Positions 46,635-59,832 of a stretch of 64,000 bases of DNA are shown here, in pieces. The position numbers and the translations under genes were made by a program. This DNA is from Cryptomeria japonica (Eukaryota > Streptophyta > Pinopsida > Cupressales > Cupressaceae): assembly GCF_030272615.1 (NCBI RefSeq), contig NC_081406.1, forward strand, positions 215,881,497 through 215,945,496, given 5' to 3'. The notes beneath the pieces were generated by a model. It searched no databases, had not been told where the DNA came from, and saw only the letters and a program-made list of their open reading frames with translations. Every line of letters starts with the position of its first letter. Positions within the stretch are counted from its first letter, which is position 1.

Positions 46635-49600
46635 TGTAGCAGCTGACCATCAACAACCCCAGGGAACTCACACTAACAACCTAGAAATGGAGTAATTTTT
46701 TTTTGTTTAACTAATAAGTTTCCATCTAACCTTATCTAGGGAGTGTGAGTACAAATTAATACACTTAATTCATCTTAGTTGAAACTTACATTAAATGTCT
46801 AATATGTTTTGACACAGGTGGAAACATGTTTACAAAGTCTCAAATAGTTCCCTAGGGTATATTGTCGCCATCACTTACAAGTACTTACTAAATTTATGAT
46901 TCTTAACCCTACATTAGATTCACAATCAATAATTCTACAATCTACATTCTTACATGCTACAGGAAACCTACTCCTTACATCCTAAGGATGAACTAATACT
47001 ACCATAAATATAATGTTCCTATTGCTGCCCATACACATAAATCATACTAAAATCCACTTATACTCTTTAATGATTATAGTACCAACCATACATCAATTGT
47101 TTGTTACAGCCATGATACTAATGGGCTCTTAATCAAGCGTGGTCTATACATTTCAGAATTCTCCAACTAACTACATTGCCTTCACATATACATGAAAGTA
47201 CACCATTACATCTTTCTACATTACAACATAGATCTAGCTACATATACAGGTGTTATACCATATAAATATTTAACATGTTGCTCAAATCTATTTCCATAAT
47301 GAATGCATATACAACTTGTTGAATACAATACAATAAATGACAAATTACATCACAAGTTTTGGGTCTTTATGCATATATATTATGATGATCTAACAATGAA
47401 ACATCCAAAATTATATACTTTTCACATAGTTACAATGCTTCCCAAAAGATGGCATGCCAATTTCCAACTAATGATAAATATGAACCTACATGCTACTATT
47501 ATATAATCATATATACATATGACAAGAAATATAGTACATAAATCTGCTTCGAAGAATCCATAGCCATCACGAAGAAGATCCAAATCCACGCATAAGAAGA
47601 ACAACAACAGAAAGGGAAAAACCCCAATGGCAAAAATCTCCAACCACCTAACCAATGTCAAACCTATAAGGAACCAACCCCCAAGCTAGGAGATGTCGCT
47701 AGGTCCCAACGCACACACTAAGCATAGGCTGACAATTCTACCAAAGGGAATAACACCAAGAAAGAATTCCAAACACATGGACCAACACCAATGCAATAAC
47801 AACAAGAAAATTCACAAAGGTCAACCAAACATCAAGGCATAAGTGCAAATATAAAAACACAAGGGAACTCATATACATGGGAGTGTCATCACATGTCATA
47901 CTAAAAACAAGGCTCTAGCCTAAGGGCATGTGGAGCCATCTCAACCTGTGAGAGACCAAGGGATATTGGCTTACCGTCTCCACAATCTTGTCGTGGTCAA
48001 CCTAAAACATCCTCTCTAGATATGAGCCATGAGGCATCATCATTTATTATCTTTTTACTTATCTAACTATCCAAGCCCATTCATTAATTACTTGCCACAT
48101 AATTAGTCAAGGTAAACTTCCTTATGCCTAAGAGGTCTGGACTTCATGCATCCTTATTGAGGAACCTCATGATAGCCCATCTCTCATGACCTTGGGTGTT
48201 GCAAAGGAGCCCACTCCATTACATAGACCAAAAATCAACATCACAAGAGGCTCTAAGTTACACGATTAAATCTGAAATTCAACATCATATAACACCAAAT
48301 CATGTATAAACACTTACTCATGAAAAATGGACATCAATATACAAAAGAGTTGAGCCTGTTGACCCAAAAGATACATAAACTAGGTCATAAAATCGTTGCA
48401 ACCAAATCAACAAAATCTAGAAAGGTCTTCACACTTGCTATCCTTAAAATCAGCACCATAAGAAATTAACCCCCATGGTAAAACATCATGAGACAAATTC
48501 AAATAATCAATTAAATCTTACATCCAAGCTATGACATCAAAATATGAACATAAAAATCAATATGAAACACCACATACGCAAGATAGCCTCTTGTATTAAA
48601 ACACAACATTACACATAACGCAATATGACCCTCACAAAGAAAACAATACATAAAACAGGGCAACATTTGCAATACACTTAGCCTACACCATAACTCGCAA
48701 GCTTCATTCAAAATGGCAACTGGACTTAACATTGGCCATCAAAACTCATGAACAACAATATGCATAAATTTGCACAACAAAATTAACCACCAAATAGCTG
48801 CAGAACTATAATCACAACATCTTCTATTACCCAAGACAAATCTGAAAACAAACTTAACAAAATAAAACGCTGAACTGACAGCATAAACTAAAGTATAAAC
48901 TCATTTCTAGACCCATCAATTGATATTTTGGTTCAACGGTCTAAAATCCAATAAGATAAACAACAATATAATAACCAGCATGTCGAATGGGCAAACCCAT
49001 CTTTCATGTTTTCCCTTTGATTGGAGAATGCAAATAAAATAGAACATCAAATAAAAATAAAAATACTACTAAATGTTGTCTTGGCATATATTTCACCCAG
49101 CAACAGGCATTCCATGGAATCACACAACATGTGATGCTTAGTGCAGAGCACCCACCACATTGTGATGTTGTTGTTGCACCCACCACGACATGGTGGTACA
49201 GATGCACACACCATGCCTTGGAGTGGTTCTTTCACCCTCCACGACATGGGACGTGCCGCGACACGCACCCTACTGTGAGTGGTGCTTTTCACCTACCATG
49301 ACATGGTTGGTGTTGATGTACCTTCCATGTCGTGAGGGGGTGAAAATCACCTACCATGACATGGTGGTGGTGCAAAAACACACCACCACGCCGTGGGTGG
49401 TTCTAAGCACCAAACCCACAGGTGGATTCCACCCAAAACACAACAACAACAACAAAAAAAAAAAAGGCCGATAGGGCAAAGGCTGTAGAAAAAACAAATA
49501 AGAGACAAGGTTAGCACACAACCAATAGACTAACCAAATAAGAGTGTCATTAATAATTTTGCCTTTAAAATAAAAAGAGAATACTATGATAACAATAGGA

Positions 49601-51337
49601 AAAACACCCAGTCTGTAAATTTCATAATATATAAGAGGGTTTTAACAGAGAAAGACTAATAAATAAATCATGGATATTAAACAGCAAGCATGCTTTCCAA
49701 TAACATTCAGATTTCACAAAATCTCAATCACAATGAAGACACTCAACAACAAGATCAGATAACAATACAAAGAAAGAAGAAGCAACAAGAGGCCAACCTC
49801 TCTCCTATGTTATGGAAGAGAGCCTCTGATGAAGAATCTTGACCACTACTCCCAGCTACAACACAAACCCTTCAATCCACGAATTTCAAATCCTCCAAAA
49901 ATGCTTTGAGCAAGAAAATTGCAGACGAGGAGAAAAAAAGAAGAAAAACTAGAAGAATCAGAAGAAGAAGAAGAGGAATCCCCAAAATCAAATTCACGAC
50001 AACATATAAAATCCAAAAGAGAAATTGAAAACCCTAGCCTTCTATTCGGCCAATAGAAATATTTTCCTCTTACAACTATTTAATATATAACTATAGTTCC
50101 CATTTCTTTTTATGGGATTTCAAAAATCCATTTAAATTTACAAATCAGAAATAGAAACATATAGCTATCATCTTATTCAAATCAAAATATTATTTAAACA
50201 TTAAATAACCAACTCATAAAAAGGAAAATCAAAATCAAAATTGATATTAAGTAAATAAAGTAATTAAAGAGAAATAAATAAATAAATGCAATAATTTAAA
50301 TCAACTTAAAACATTAAATATTAAATAAGATTTCAATAAAACATTAGTTTAAAATCAATAGCGACAATAATTAAATAAAAAAAAATCGCTAAATTATAAT
50401 AATTTAAAATAATACTACCACTAGTAAAAGTCATAATTTATTATTAATTAAATAATCACTGAATTTCGGTAAATCATTTATCGTCGATATTTAAATATAT
50501 TAAATAATCAATCCATCACTAAATAAAAATCATGATTAAATAGATTAAATAATTAATCTATTACTATAGCCAATAAATCACAAATTTGAATAAATTAAAT
50601 AAACTAAACAATCAAAATCACCATGCCACATACTCACAACTTACGACAACTGATTCGACATGGCGAAATTTGCCAAAACTGACGACAAGGACTTACAACA
50701 ACCTAGACCTAGAGTGTAGGTAGGGAATCAACAACATCTCCAAACCACATATTTGCCTCCAAGAAAGACACACTCGCACTTGTAAAGCCAGGGGAGTTCA
50801 CACCTAGTAGCCCGGGAGGAATGAATGTCTAGGTACCTGCAACCTTGCAACCGCAATGAAGATACATGTGCATATACATGTATATGTAAATACATACAAG
50901 ACAGGCAAGTGGAGGGATATCGCAACGACACATCCTGCTCGCAATGAGTGATGTGGCGTTGATCCCCCATGAAAAGAATCAAATAGTATCAATGCAATGA
51001 GAATACAAATCATGAAATACTGCATCATAACTAAATCAAAATAGGGTTAGTATATCAATTTTAAAATGAGGTATGATCCATGAAATCTATCAAAGCACAT
51101 GATAAACAAGATACCATTACCAACCATCTAGAAATCATAACTAGTCATGAGCACAGTCATTAATATCAATAGTATAAGGTCATGTAATGTATATCATCAA
51201 AATCATCAATTGAAATGTAAGTAGTCATAATCAATGTCTATGCATCATATAAGTCAAATTGTATCCATTGCACAAATAAAAGTCGAATCAAGTCAATCCA
51301 AAATGAAACAATAGTTTGCTCAAGAGTGGGTATTATA
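46635..51337 (-). repeat. 3' LTR (left copy) of Tekay-type element, 4.7 kb
   Basis: Starts TGTAGCAGCTGACC and ends GGGTATTATA, where the expected CA has probably become TA. Homology with 54430-58119 runs from the left edge to about 50440. The rest of the left copy has no partner in the window because Copia-2 cuts the right copy. An internal GC-rich minisatellite lies at 49147-49425. Confidence 0.88.
49147..49425. repeat. Minisatellite of near-palindromic ~29-bp units in left Tekay LTR
   Basis: About ten units of 27-30 bases, each with CACC...GGTG type ends and a CCACGACATGG, CCATGACATGG or CCATGTCGTGG core. Examples are CCACCACGACATGGTGG at 49182 and CCATGACATGGTGGTGG at 49350. The units alternate in wording, so the array is diverged. 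Confidence 0.82.
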
Positions 51338-51349
51338 TCCTCCCCCCTT
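51338..51349 (-). promoter_or_regulatory. Polypurine tract of the Tekay-type element
   Basis: TCCTCCCCCCTT on the plus strand is AAGGGGGGAGGA on the minus strand, directly abutting the 3' LTR. Confidence 0.85.
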
Positions 51350-51359
51350 GCCTAGGCTT

Positions 51360-51890
51360 ACTCCTGGTAGTCTAAGAACAAGTAGGGGTATAAATCTCTC
51401 ATCCACGCTGCATCCTCCCAAGTGGTTGATGTATCATCATTCGGGTCTTATTAGACCTTTACCTGCTCTATTCCCTAACCTCTGAGGGACATCTCCCTAC
51501 GCTGAAGAATGTGCATGGGCTCCAAAGAAAGCTACCTATCCATGACCTGCAAAACATTCCAATCGAGAACATGAGATCTATCATGATGGTATAGTCTCAA
51601 AAAAGAAACATGAAATACATCATGGATGAGGGACAAGCTAGGCAGGAATTCAAGGTGATAAGCTACAAGGCCAATCCTCTCCAAGATATCAAATGCTCCT
51701 ACAAACTGAGGTGCCAACTTAGAGCCTTTTCCATAACGGATCAGACTCTTTCATGGGTGAACTCACAAAAATACCCTGTCTCCAACTAAGAACTATCTGT
51801 CTTTCCTTTGAGCATCTGCATACTTCTTCTGTATATCCTCTGCAGCTGTCATATGCTCTTTAATTTGGGTAACCTGCTCCTCCATATCCT
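51360..51890 (-). pseudogene. pol: Tekay-type integrase C-terminus and chromodomain remnant
   Basis: Minus-strand reading from the deletion joint: [30 protein letters not shown] and a stop, then VGDRVF, IRYGKGSKLAPQFVGAFDIL, ERIGLVAYHL and LSLIHDVFHVSFLRLYHHD. A decayed chromodomain follows (RREMSLRG, IEQVKV, STTWEDAAWMRDLYPYLF). Several stops interrupt it. The order is that of the region after the integrase catalytic core in Del/Tekay elements. No DDE residues are present in this piece. Confidence 0.85.
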
Positions 51891-52480
51891 GGAATAGATC
51901 AAAATGTCATCCAAGAAAACTAGTACAAATCTATCCAAGTATGTCTTGAACACACAATTCATCAAGCTCATGAAGACTGATGGTGCATTTGTGAGACCAA
52001 TTGGCACAACTATAAACTCATAGTGCCCATACCTAGTGTGAAAAGTTGTATGGTGTATGTTTGCCTCATGGATCCTCAACTAATGATATCCAGATTTAAG
52101 GTCAATTTTAGAAAAGACTTTTGCATCCTTAATCTGGTCAAATAAGTCATCTATCCAAGGCAAGGGATACATGTTCTTCACTGTCACCTTATTCAGCTGC
52201 ATGTAGTCAATGCACAATCAGAGGGAACCATCCTTCTTCTTCACAAATAACATCGGTGCACCCCACATGGATACACTAGGATGGATAAAACCCTTCTCTA
52301 ACAACTCCTCAAGCTGCACACTTAGCTCACTCAACTCCTGAGTGGTCATACTATATGGATCCCTAGAGATAGGCTGAGCTCCCGGAACAAGATCAATCCT
52401 GAAATCTATATCTCACCATGGGGGCATACCTAGAATCTCACTCAGGAACACATCTGCAAATTCCTCAAGAATCATATGCT
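51891..52480 (-). pseudogene. pol: Tekay-type reverse transcriptase, C-terminally deleted
   Basis: Minus-strand blocks: [47 protein letters not shown] (first catalytic Asp present), [20 protein letters not shown] and [11 protein letters not shown], with the Asp pair at 51911-51906. The sequence then changes at about 51892 to the post-integrase region, so the RT thumb, RNase H and integrase core are deleted. In-frame stops occur, for example just after SGYH and after DGSL. Confidence 0.9.
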
Positions 52481-53180
52481 TCTGTAATAACTCCTTTGTA
52501 GTAACCTCCTCATCCATATCCCTTATCCTAACTGCAAATAGCTGACAACCCTTACAAGTAGATCTCTTGATTTGCATGGAAGAAATCATGTGAAGAGAGA
52601 TAGGCCTCTGAATGCCTATGATATCCTCACTTTTCCCATTGTTATCTATACATAGCACCTTCTTACTCCTACAATCTATCTGTGCCTAGTGTAACCCAAG
52701 CCAATCCATACCAATAACCACATCATAGGACCTCAAGGGCATAATATATAGATCCACTGAGGTATGAAAATCTCCTAATACTAGGGGACACCTAAGCACA
52801 AGGGAATCCACTATGGCTCTGGCTCATGTGGCTAGCTCTACCTGCCATCTATCATCTTGCTTTGTCATAGCAAGCTTGTGTCTCTCTACTAAATAAGGAG
52901 AAATAAATGAATCTGATGCTCTTGAATCAAATAACATAGAACAAAGGATACCACTTATCACATTTGATGTATCCACTACAATGGCTTGGTGCTTGGCCTA
53001 ACAATTATCTACCACCGTAAACACTTGGTGGGACATGCCTGAATCATTGATAGTGGGATCTGTTGGAGCTTCCCTCTACTATCTCATGGTCTATGATACA
53101 TGCTAAGGATAATGAACTACTATGTGTCCCTATTTCCCACATGCAAAACATCCTCTACTAGAGGCTAGTTGTGAACTCTG
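52481..53180 (-). pseudogene. pol: Tekay-type zinc knuckle and protease
   Basis: The zinc knuckle reads CFACGK, stop, GHIVVHYP: the last Cys is Tyr. The protease core reads LFDSRASDSFISPYLVE, where the usual DSGA has become DSRA (codons near 52918-52930). VDLYIMPLRSYDVVIGMDWL follows, the conserved C-terminal block. An open stretch 52658-52413 then carries the protease-RT linker (VTTKELLQKHMILEEFADVF). Numerous stops show long decay. Confidence 0.85.
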
Positions 53181-54247
53181 AGTTGGCTGAGCAGGAGTGG
53201 GTCTAGTATTATGTTGCTGGCGGTTGCAACTCCTATCAGCCAGAAATCTAGCAACTCTCACAAAATTTTGTCCATGTGGTTGTCTGCTCTCAAATCATTT
53301 TCTACTGTGGAAAGAGGTGGGGTGGCTCCTAGCCACACCTGCTGACTACTATAAAGAGCCTCTAACAGCTATACCTATAACCAGTGCACTAGCCACCTGT
53401 CCTCCTATAGCACCTCATGTCTCATTTGTAATCCTTGCTTTCCCTACAACACCCTCTAAGGTCTTAGGTTTATGCATGCAAACCTCTCCACCAATGTAAT
53501 CTCCAAGTCCCCACACAAAATGCTAAATAGGAATCACATCATCCTCTACTATTCCTACATATTGTCTGAGCTCAAAGAACCTCCGCTCATACACATCTAT
53601 TGACATCTTGTTCTGTCTAAGGGTGTGAAACTCATCAATCTTATGCTACCTCCAATGCTCTGAGAGGAATCGGGCTCTAAACCGCTCTAAGAACAACTCC
53701 CAATTAACTGTAGTAATCTTTAACTACATCTTCCTCTCCTCTATACGCCACCATGTGGAAGAAAAGTCGCGTAGGTCCATAATGGCACACCTAGCCTTAG
53801 TGTTACTCTATACGAGTGCATAGAAAAACGCCAACTCAAATCTAGCAACCAGGTCTCTACCTCCATACCGGTACCTAAACCTTCAAAGATAGGAGGACAA
53901 GCTCTCAATAAGTCTCTCATGTGACTGGTTGACATCTCCTCCTAATCATAAACAACTCTCCTCCTAGGAGAATGCAAGGACTCTATGTCCTAATGCTTAG
54001 ACTAGTGTGACTCATCCTGTCTATCCACATCTTGTCTAACATCCTCTTTCCTTGGCCCTAGATGACTAAGAATCTCTTGTAGCATTGCTACTAACTGTCG
54101 TATTGCATCACCACCAAGCTTCTCCTGGTGCACCTCACTATGGTGTGACTCCTCTGAAATCTTAAGGCGAGGATTCCTATGAGTCCCCATCCAATTTCAA
54201 GGACCATGTCCATGTCTTGATCCACGTCCTCTATGCCTAGCAAACAT
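53181..54247 (-). pseudogene. gag: Tekay-type gag
   Basis: The start is taken at 54247, 169 bases after the primer site, giving MFARHRGRGSRHGHGP, then a stop, then MGTHRNPRLKISEESH and LGGDAIRQLVAMLQEILSHL. The Gag core follows: LRACPPIFEGLGTGMEVETW, then WELFLERFRARFLSEHWR and LRQNKMSIDVYERRFFELRQ. A frame break lies between 54000 and 53935. The PPxFxGxxxxxxAExWL-like block is diagnostic of chromoviral Gag. Stops are frequent. Confidence 0.82.
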
Positions 54248-54415
54248 CCTAACTAGACAAGATGCAAGGGAAAGCTATAAGTCACTAAACTAGGAATTAC
54301 AACAACAAACGAAAGGTATAAGACCACTATCTATCCCATGCTAAAGATCTAACTAGCATTATGGGCTCATGTATAACCAGAGTACCCAGTGTAGAACCCA
54401 AAACTTGTAACCTAT

Positions 54416-54426
54416 CTCTGATACCA
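54416..54426 (-). promoter_or_regulatory. Primer-binding site, tRNA-iMet type (minus strand)
   Basis: CTCTGATACCA is the complement of TGGTATCAGAG and lies three bases from the LTR edge at 54430. Confidence 0.88.
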
Positions 54427-54429
54427 AAA

Positions 54430-57400
54430 TTTAGCAGCTGACCACCAACAAACCTAGGGAACTCACACTAACAACCTAGAAATGGAGTAATTTGTTTAAA
54501 TTTTTTTAACTAATAAGTTTCCATCTAACCTTATCTAGGCAGTGTGAGTACAAATTAACACACTTAATTCATCTTAGTTGAATCTTACATTAAATGTCTA
54601 ATATGTTTTGACATAGGAGGAAACATGTTTACAAAGTCTCAAATAGTTCCCTAGGGTATATTGATTCCACCACTTACTTACTAACTTTATGATTCTTAAC
54701 CCTACATTAGATTCACAATCAATAATCCTACAATCGACATGCTTACATGTTGCAGGAAACCTACTCTTTACATGCTAAGGATGAACTAATACTACCATAA
54801 ATATAATGTTCCTACTACTGTCCATACACATAATGCATACTAGATCTACTTATACTCTTTAATTATTATAGTACCAACCATACATCAATTGTTTGTTACA
54901 ACCATGGTACTAATGAGCTCTTAATCAAGTGTGGTCTATACATTTCAGAATTGTACAACTAACTACATTTCCTTCACATATACATGAAAGTACACCATTA
55001 CATCTTTCTACATTACAGCATTGATATAGCTACATATACAAGCGTTATACCATATTAATATTTAAATTACTACCTAAATCTATTTCCATAATGAATTCAT
55101 ATATACAACTTGTTGAATACAATATAGCATATGATAAATTACAACATAAGTGTTGGGTCTTTATGCATATATATTATGATGATCTAACAATGAAAAATCT
55201 AAAATTTTATACTTTTTGCATAGTTACAATGCTGCCCAAAATATGGCATGACAATTTCCAGCTAATGATAAATATGAACCTACATGTTACTATTACATAA
55301 TCATATATGCATGTGGCTTACTTAGCCTTACAAATTGTTCCTACACTATTACAAATTATTATAACTCATATGACAAGAAATATAGTACATAAATCTTCTC
55401 CAAAGAATCCATAGCCATCACAAAGAAGATCCAAATCCACACACAAGAAGAACAGAAACAGGAAGGGAAAAACCCAAATGGAAAAAAGGTCCAACCACCC
55501 AACCAATGTGGAACCTATAAGGAACCACCCCCTAAGCTAGGAGATGTCACTAGGTCCAAACACACACACTAAGCCTAGGCTGACGTTTATACCAAAGGGA
55601 CTAACACCAAGAAAAACTTCCAAACACATGGACCAACACCAATGCAATAACAACAAGAAAATTTCCAGAGGCCGACCAAACATCAAGGCATAAGTGCAAA
55701 TGTAAAAACACAAGGGAACTCATGTACAAGGGAGTGTTATCACATGTTGTACCAAAAACATGGCTCTATCCTAAGGGCATGCAAAGCCATCTCAGCCTAT
55801 GAGAGACCAAGGGAGATTGGCTTACCATCTCCATGGTCTTCTCATGCTCAACCTAAAAAATCCTCCCTAGGACAGAGCCATGAGGCACCATCATTTATTA
55901 TCTTTTTACTTATCTAACTACCCAAGCCCGATCATTAATTAGTTGCCACTTAATTATTCAAGGTAAACTTCTTTATGCCCAAGAGGTCTAGACTTCATGC
56001 ATCCTTACAAGGAACCTCATGATAGCCCATCTCTCGTGACCCCAGGTGTCGCAAAGGAGCCCACTCCCTTACATAGACCCAAAACCAACATCACAAGAGG
56101 CTCTAAGTTACATAATTAAATCTAAAATGCAACATCATATAAAGACAAATCATGTATATACACTTACTCATGAAAAATGGACATCAATATACAAAAGAGT
56201 TGAGCCTCTTAACCCAAAAGATACATAAACCAAGTCATAAAATCACTGCAACCAAATCAACAAAATCTAGCAAGGTCTTCACACTTGATGTCCTTAAAAT
56301 CAGTAGCACAAGAAATTAACTCCCATGCCAAAACATTAGGAGACAAATTCAAATAGTCAATCAAATCTTACATCCAAGCTATGACATCAAAATATTAACA
56401 TAAAAGTCAATTTGAAACACCACATATGCAAGAGAGCCTTTGGTATTAAAACACAACATGACACATAACACAATATGACCCTCACAAAGAAAACATTACA
56501 TAAAATGGGGCAGCCTTTGCAATATGCTTATCCCATGCCATAACTTGTAGGCTTCGTTCGAAATTACAACTGGACTTAAGATTGACCATCAAAAGTCATG
56601 AACAACAATATGCATAAATTTACATAGCAAAATTAATCACCAAATAGCTACATAACTAAAATCACAATATCTTCTATTGCACAAGACAAATATGAAAATG
56701 GACTAAACTAAATAAATCGCTGAACTAACTGCATAAACTAAAGTACAAACTCATTTCCAAACCCATCAATTGATATTTTGGTTCAATAGTCTAAAATGAA
56801 ATAAGATAAACAATAGTACAATAACCAGCATGTCAAATGGGCAAACCCATATTTTGTGTTTTCCCTTCGATTGGCAAATGCAAATAAAATAGAACATCAA
56901 ATAAAAATGAAAATAATGCTCACTATTGTCTAGGCATATATTTCACCTAGTAGCAAGCATTCCATGGCATCACACAACACATGATTCTTGGAGTAGAGCA
57001 CCCACCACATTGTGGTGGTGCTGATGCACCCACAATGACATGGTGGTGTAGCTGCACTCAGTATGTCGTGGAGTGGTGCTTGCACTCTCCATGACATGGA
57101 AGGTGCTGCAACACTCACCCTTCCATGAGTGGTTCTAAGAACCACCACGACATGGTCGATGCTGCCACACCTTCCATTTTATGAGGGGGTGCAAAGCACC
57201 TACCATGGCATGGTGTTGGTGCAATAGCACACCACCACGTTGTGGGTGGTGCTAAGCACTAGACCCACAGGTTGGTTCAACCCAAAACACAACAATAAAA
57301 TAAATAAAAAGAAGGACAATAGGGTAAAGGCTATAGAAAAAACAAATAAGAGATGGGGGTAGCACACAACCAACAACCTAGCCAAATAAGAGTGTAGTAA

Positions 57401-58119
57401 ATAATTTTGCTTGTAAAATAAAAATAGAATACTGTGATAACAGCAGGAAAAACATCTAATCTGTAGATTTCATAATAGAGAGACTAATAAATAAATCATG
57501 GATATTAAACAACAAGCATGCTTTCGAATAACATTCAGATTTCACAAAATCTCAATCACAATGAAGACACTCAACAACAAAATTAGATAACAATACAAAG
57601 AAAGAAGAAGCAACAAGAGGCCAACCTCTCTCCTGTGTTATGGAAGAGAGCCTCTAATGAATAATCTTGACCATTACTCCCAGCTACGACACAAACCCTT
57701 CAACATATAAAATCCAAAAGAGAAATTGAAAACCCTAGCCTTCTATTCGGCCAATAGAAATAATTCATTTTGAAATATTCTTCCCTATTACAACTATATA
57801 ATATAATAACTATATTTCCCATTTCTTTTTATGGGATTTCAAAAATCCATTTAAATTTACAAATCAGAAATAGAAACATATATTTCTCATCTTATTCAAA
57901 TCAAAATAGTATTTAAACATTAAATAATCAACTCATAAAAGGTAAATCAAAATCAAAATCGACATTAAATAAATAAAGTAATTAAAGAGAAATAAATAAA
58001 TAAATACAATAATTTAAATCAACTGAAAACATTAGTTTAAATTCAATAGCGAAAATATTTAAATAGACAAAAATCGCTAAATTGTAATAAATTAAAATGA
58101 TACTGTCACTCGTAAAAGT
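54430..58119 (-). repeat. 5' LTR (right copy) of Tekay-type element, cut by Copia-2
   Basis: Direct repeat of the left LTR from its edge (TTTAGCAGCTGACC) to 58119, where Copia-2 begins. It lacks about 127 bases that the left copy has near 49876-50002 (joint near 57699), and has about 55 bases near 55316-55370 that the left copy lacks. The remainder lies beyond the window. Confidence 0.9.
56998..57275. repeat. Minisatellite in right Tekay LTR
   Basis: Counterpart of 49147-49425 with the same unit order but many substitutions, for example CCACAATGACATGGTGGTG for CCACCACGACATGGTGG. Several CG dinucleotides of the left copy are TG or CA here. Confidence 0.8.
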
Positions 58120-59761
58120 TGTTAGAATTTTGATCATATGTAAGTAAGCAAGTATTTTATTCTTATTCCAACTTTGTATATCTATTTGGTATTAATTCAA
58201 TTCATGATGACCGGCACGGTTTATATATTCACTATCTTTGAATAATAATAATTTGATGTAGATTATTATATCGACGTACTGCAATATCCTGTAGATTATT
58301 AATATAGACTGTTGTATATTGTTGCCATTTTGCATATAGATTACATTAATGATATGTTGTCATTGATGTCAATTGAACCAATGAATGGTATTCATAATAT
58401 TATTGATGTTATTATTGTTATTACTATTGTCTTGTAACCGGTATGATAAAATTTAAGGAAGATGTTGTAAACCGGTATATGGTAGTTTGTAAGTTGAACC
58501 GATGTAAAGGGTTAAACCTTTCTATGTTATGTAATCAGTAAACCCTACCAGTTATTTTCTATTAAACCCTAACCAATCAAGTTTGTTGGTTTAAGATCTA
58601 ATGTTGAGCGATAATGATGGAGACACGTGTGATCATTGTATGAGGATTAGTTCAGAATGATTTGGCATGTTTGTTTATTGTCTTGGAAAGGAGAAAAATT
58701 GATCGCATCTAATACATAGCATGTGATGAGTTACAAAGTTTGATGAAGCGGTAATCATGGAGTGGATGGAATTTTCTTGATTAATGTGAAGAGATTGTTA
58801 TAATTTCTAATGGTCAAGATTGTACTAACTTGTTTGTAATCTTGATGATGAGAATTAGGCTTTTGTTGTGTTACCAACCTACTTGATTTGTATATAAGGT
58901 TGATGATATTGTTTTGTTAAGTGTTGGCAAAGTTGACAAGATTGGCAGAAACTAGTTGAGTGTGTGCTTGCCTAACTGGTGGATGGATCTACAATTTGAG
59001 TAAAGGTAGATTGAATCTTAAGAAGGATCTGATCAAGTAGATGTAGTGTTATTCAGGCAGATCAAGAAAACCTGTTGTTTTCTAACAATTACAATAGAAA
59101 TTGAAATCCCTTAACCAGGTAAGCTCTAACAAGCTTGGTTACTTTCTAAATCCTCTCACAAGGTGGTCCATTAGTTTGGATTCTCAAATCCTCTAGCGAG
59201 GTTACTCCTAACAGGGTATTGTGTTTTTCATGAAGGCATATTTGTAAATCCCTTAACTGGATGATTCCTAATAGAATCAGTTCTTAACAAGACTTATTGT
59301 AAGAGCTTTAACAGGATTGGCTCATAACAGGGCGAACTTCAAAAGAGTTCAGGTAGCTATCCTTGTGAGTCTCATCTCACCATGGTTTTTACCTATTTGG
59401 GTTTTCCATGTATAAATATTTGTGTCAAGTGGTGAATGTTTTTGTGGTTATGATCTTATTTGTTGATTTGATTAACTACTTAACTATTCTAATAAGGCAT
59501 GATAATTAGAAGCATTGAGAGATGAATATGTTGACATATGATTAATTATTTTTTGATGTTTGCAAGATTGAAGTTGTTTACTATTAAGTTGTCATAACAA
59601 TCAAATCGGTTGATGTTGGTAATCTTTGAGATATTATCTTGACTGATTTATTTGTCGATAAGTTTATTTTTGAGTTTGGGAGTTTGTATCAGTTTTTAGT
59701 ATACTAATTCACCCCTCCTCTCAGTATTCTACCATATACTTATTCTTTCATCATACCATCA
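58120..59761 (+). repeat. 5' LTR of Copia-2
   Basis: Starts TGTTAGAATTTTGATC at the point where the Tekay LTR homology stops, and ends CCATCA just before the primer site. A good TATA box GTATATAAGG lies at 58890-58899. The words CTTAACNGG and AACAGG recur between 59100 and 59330. Confidence 0.85.
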
Positions 59762-59763
59762 AT

Positions 59764-59775
59764 TGGTATCAGAGT
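59764..59775 (+). promoter_or_regulatory. Primer-binding site, tRNA-iMet type
   Basis: TGGTATCAGAGT matches the initiator-Met site at 11 of 12 bases. Confidence 0.9.
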
Positions 59776-59832
59776 GCCTTAGGTCCTCTTTAACCTAAAG
59801 CCTAACAACTTGAGGAAACGCTCTCATAGATC

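Larger units (their letters stand above)
46635..58119 (-). mobile_element. Tekay-type Gypsy element with internal pol deletion (right end interrupted)
   Basis: Minus-strand element with LTRs 46635-51337 and 54430-58119 (the right copy is cut by Copia-2 and continues beyond the window). Between them, on the minus strand: primer site, gag, zinc knuckle, protease, RT, then an abrupt jump to the integrase C-terminus and a decayed chromodomain, then a polypurine tract. RNase H and the integrase core are missing. The chromodomain-proximal blocks (LAPQFVGAFDILERIG, LSLIHDVFHVSFLR, MRDLYPYLF) resemble Del/Tekay chromoviruses. Confidence 0.9.

Noticed and set aside
49147-49425. CRISPR-like array
   Set aside because: The units are diverged and contiguous, with no unique spacers, inside a plant LTR that exists in two copies.
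49004-49474. Overlapping His/Thr-rich frames on both strands over the GC-rich block
   Set aside because: Their composition reflects the CACC/GGTG minisatellite. They change between the two LTR copies.
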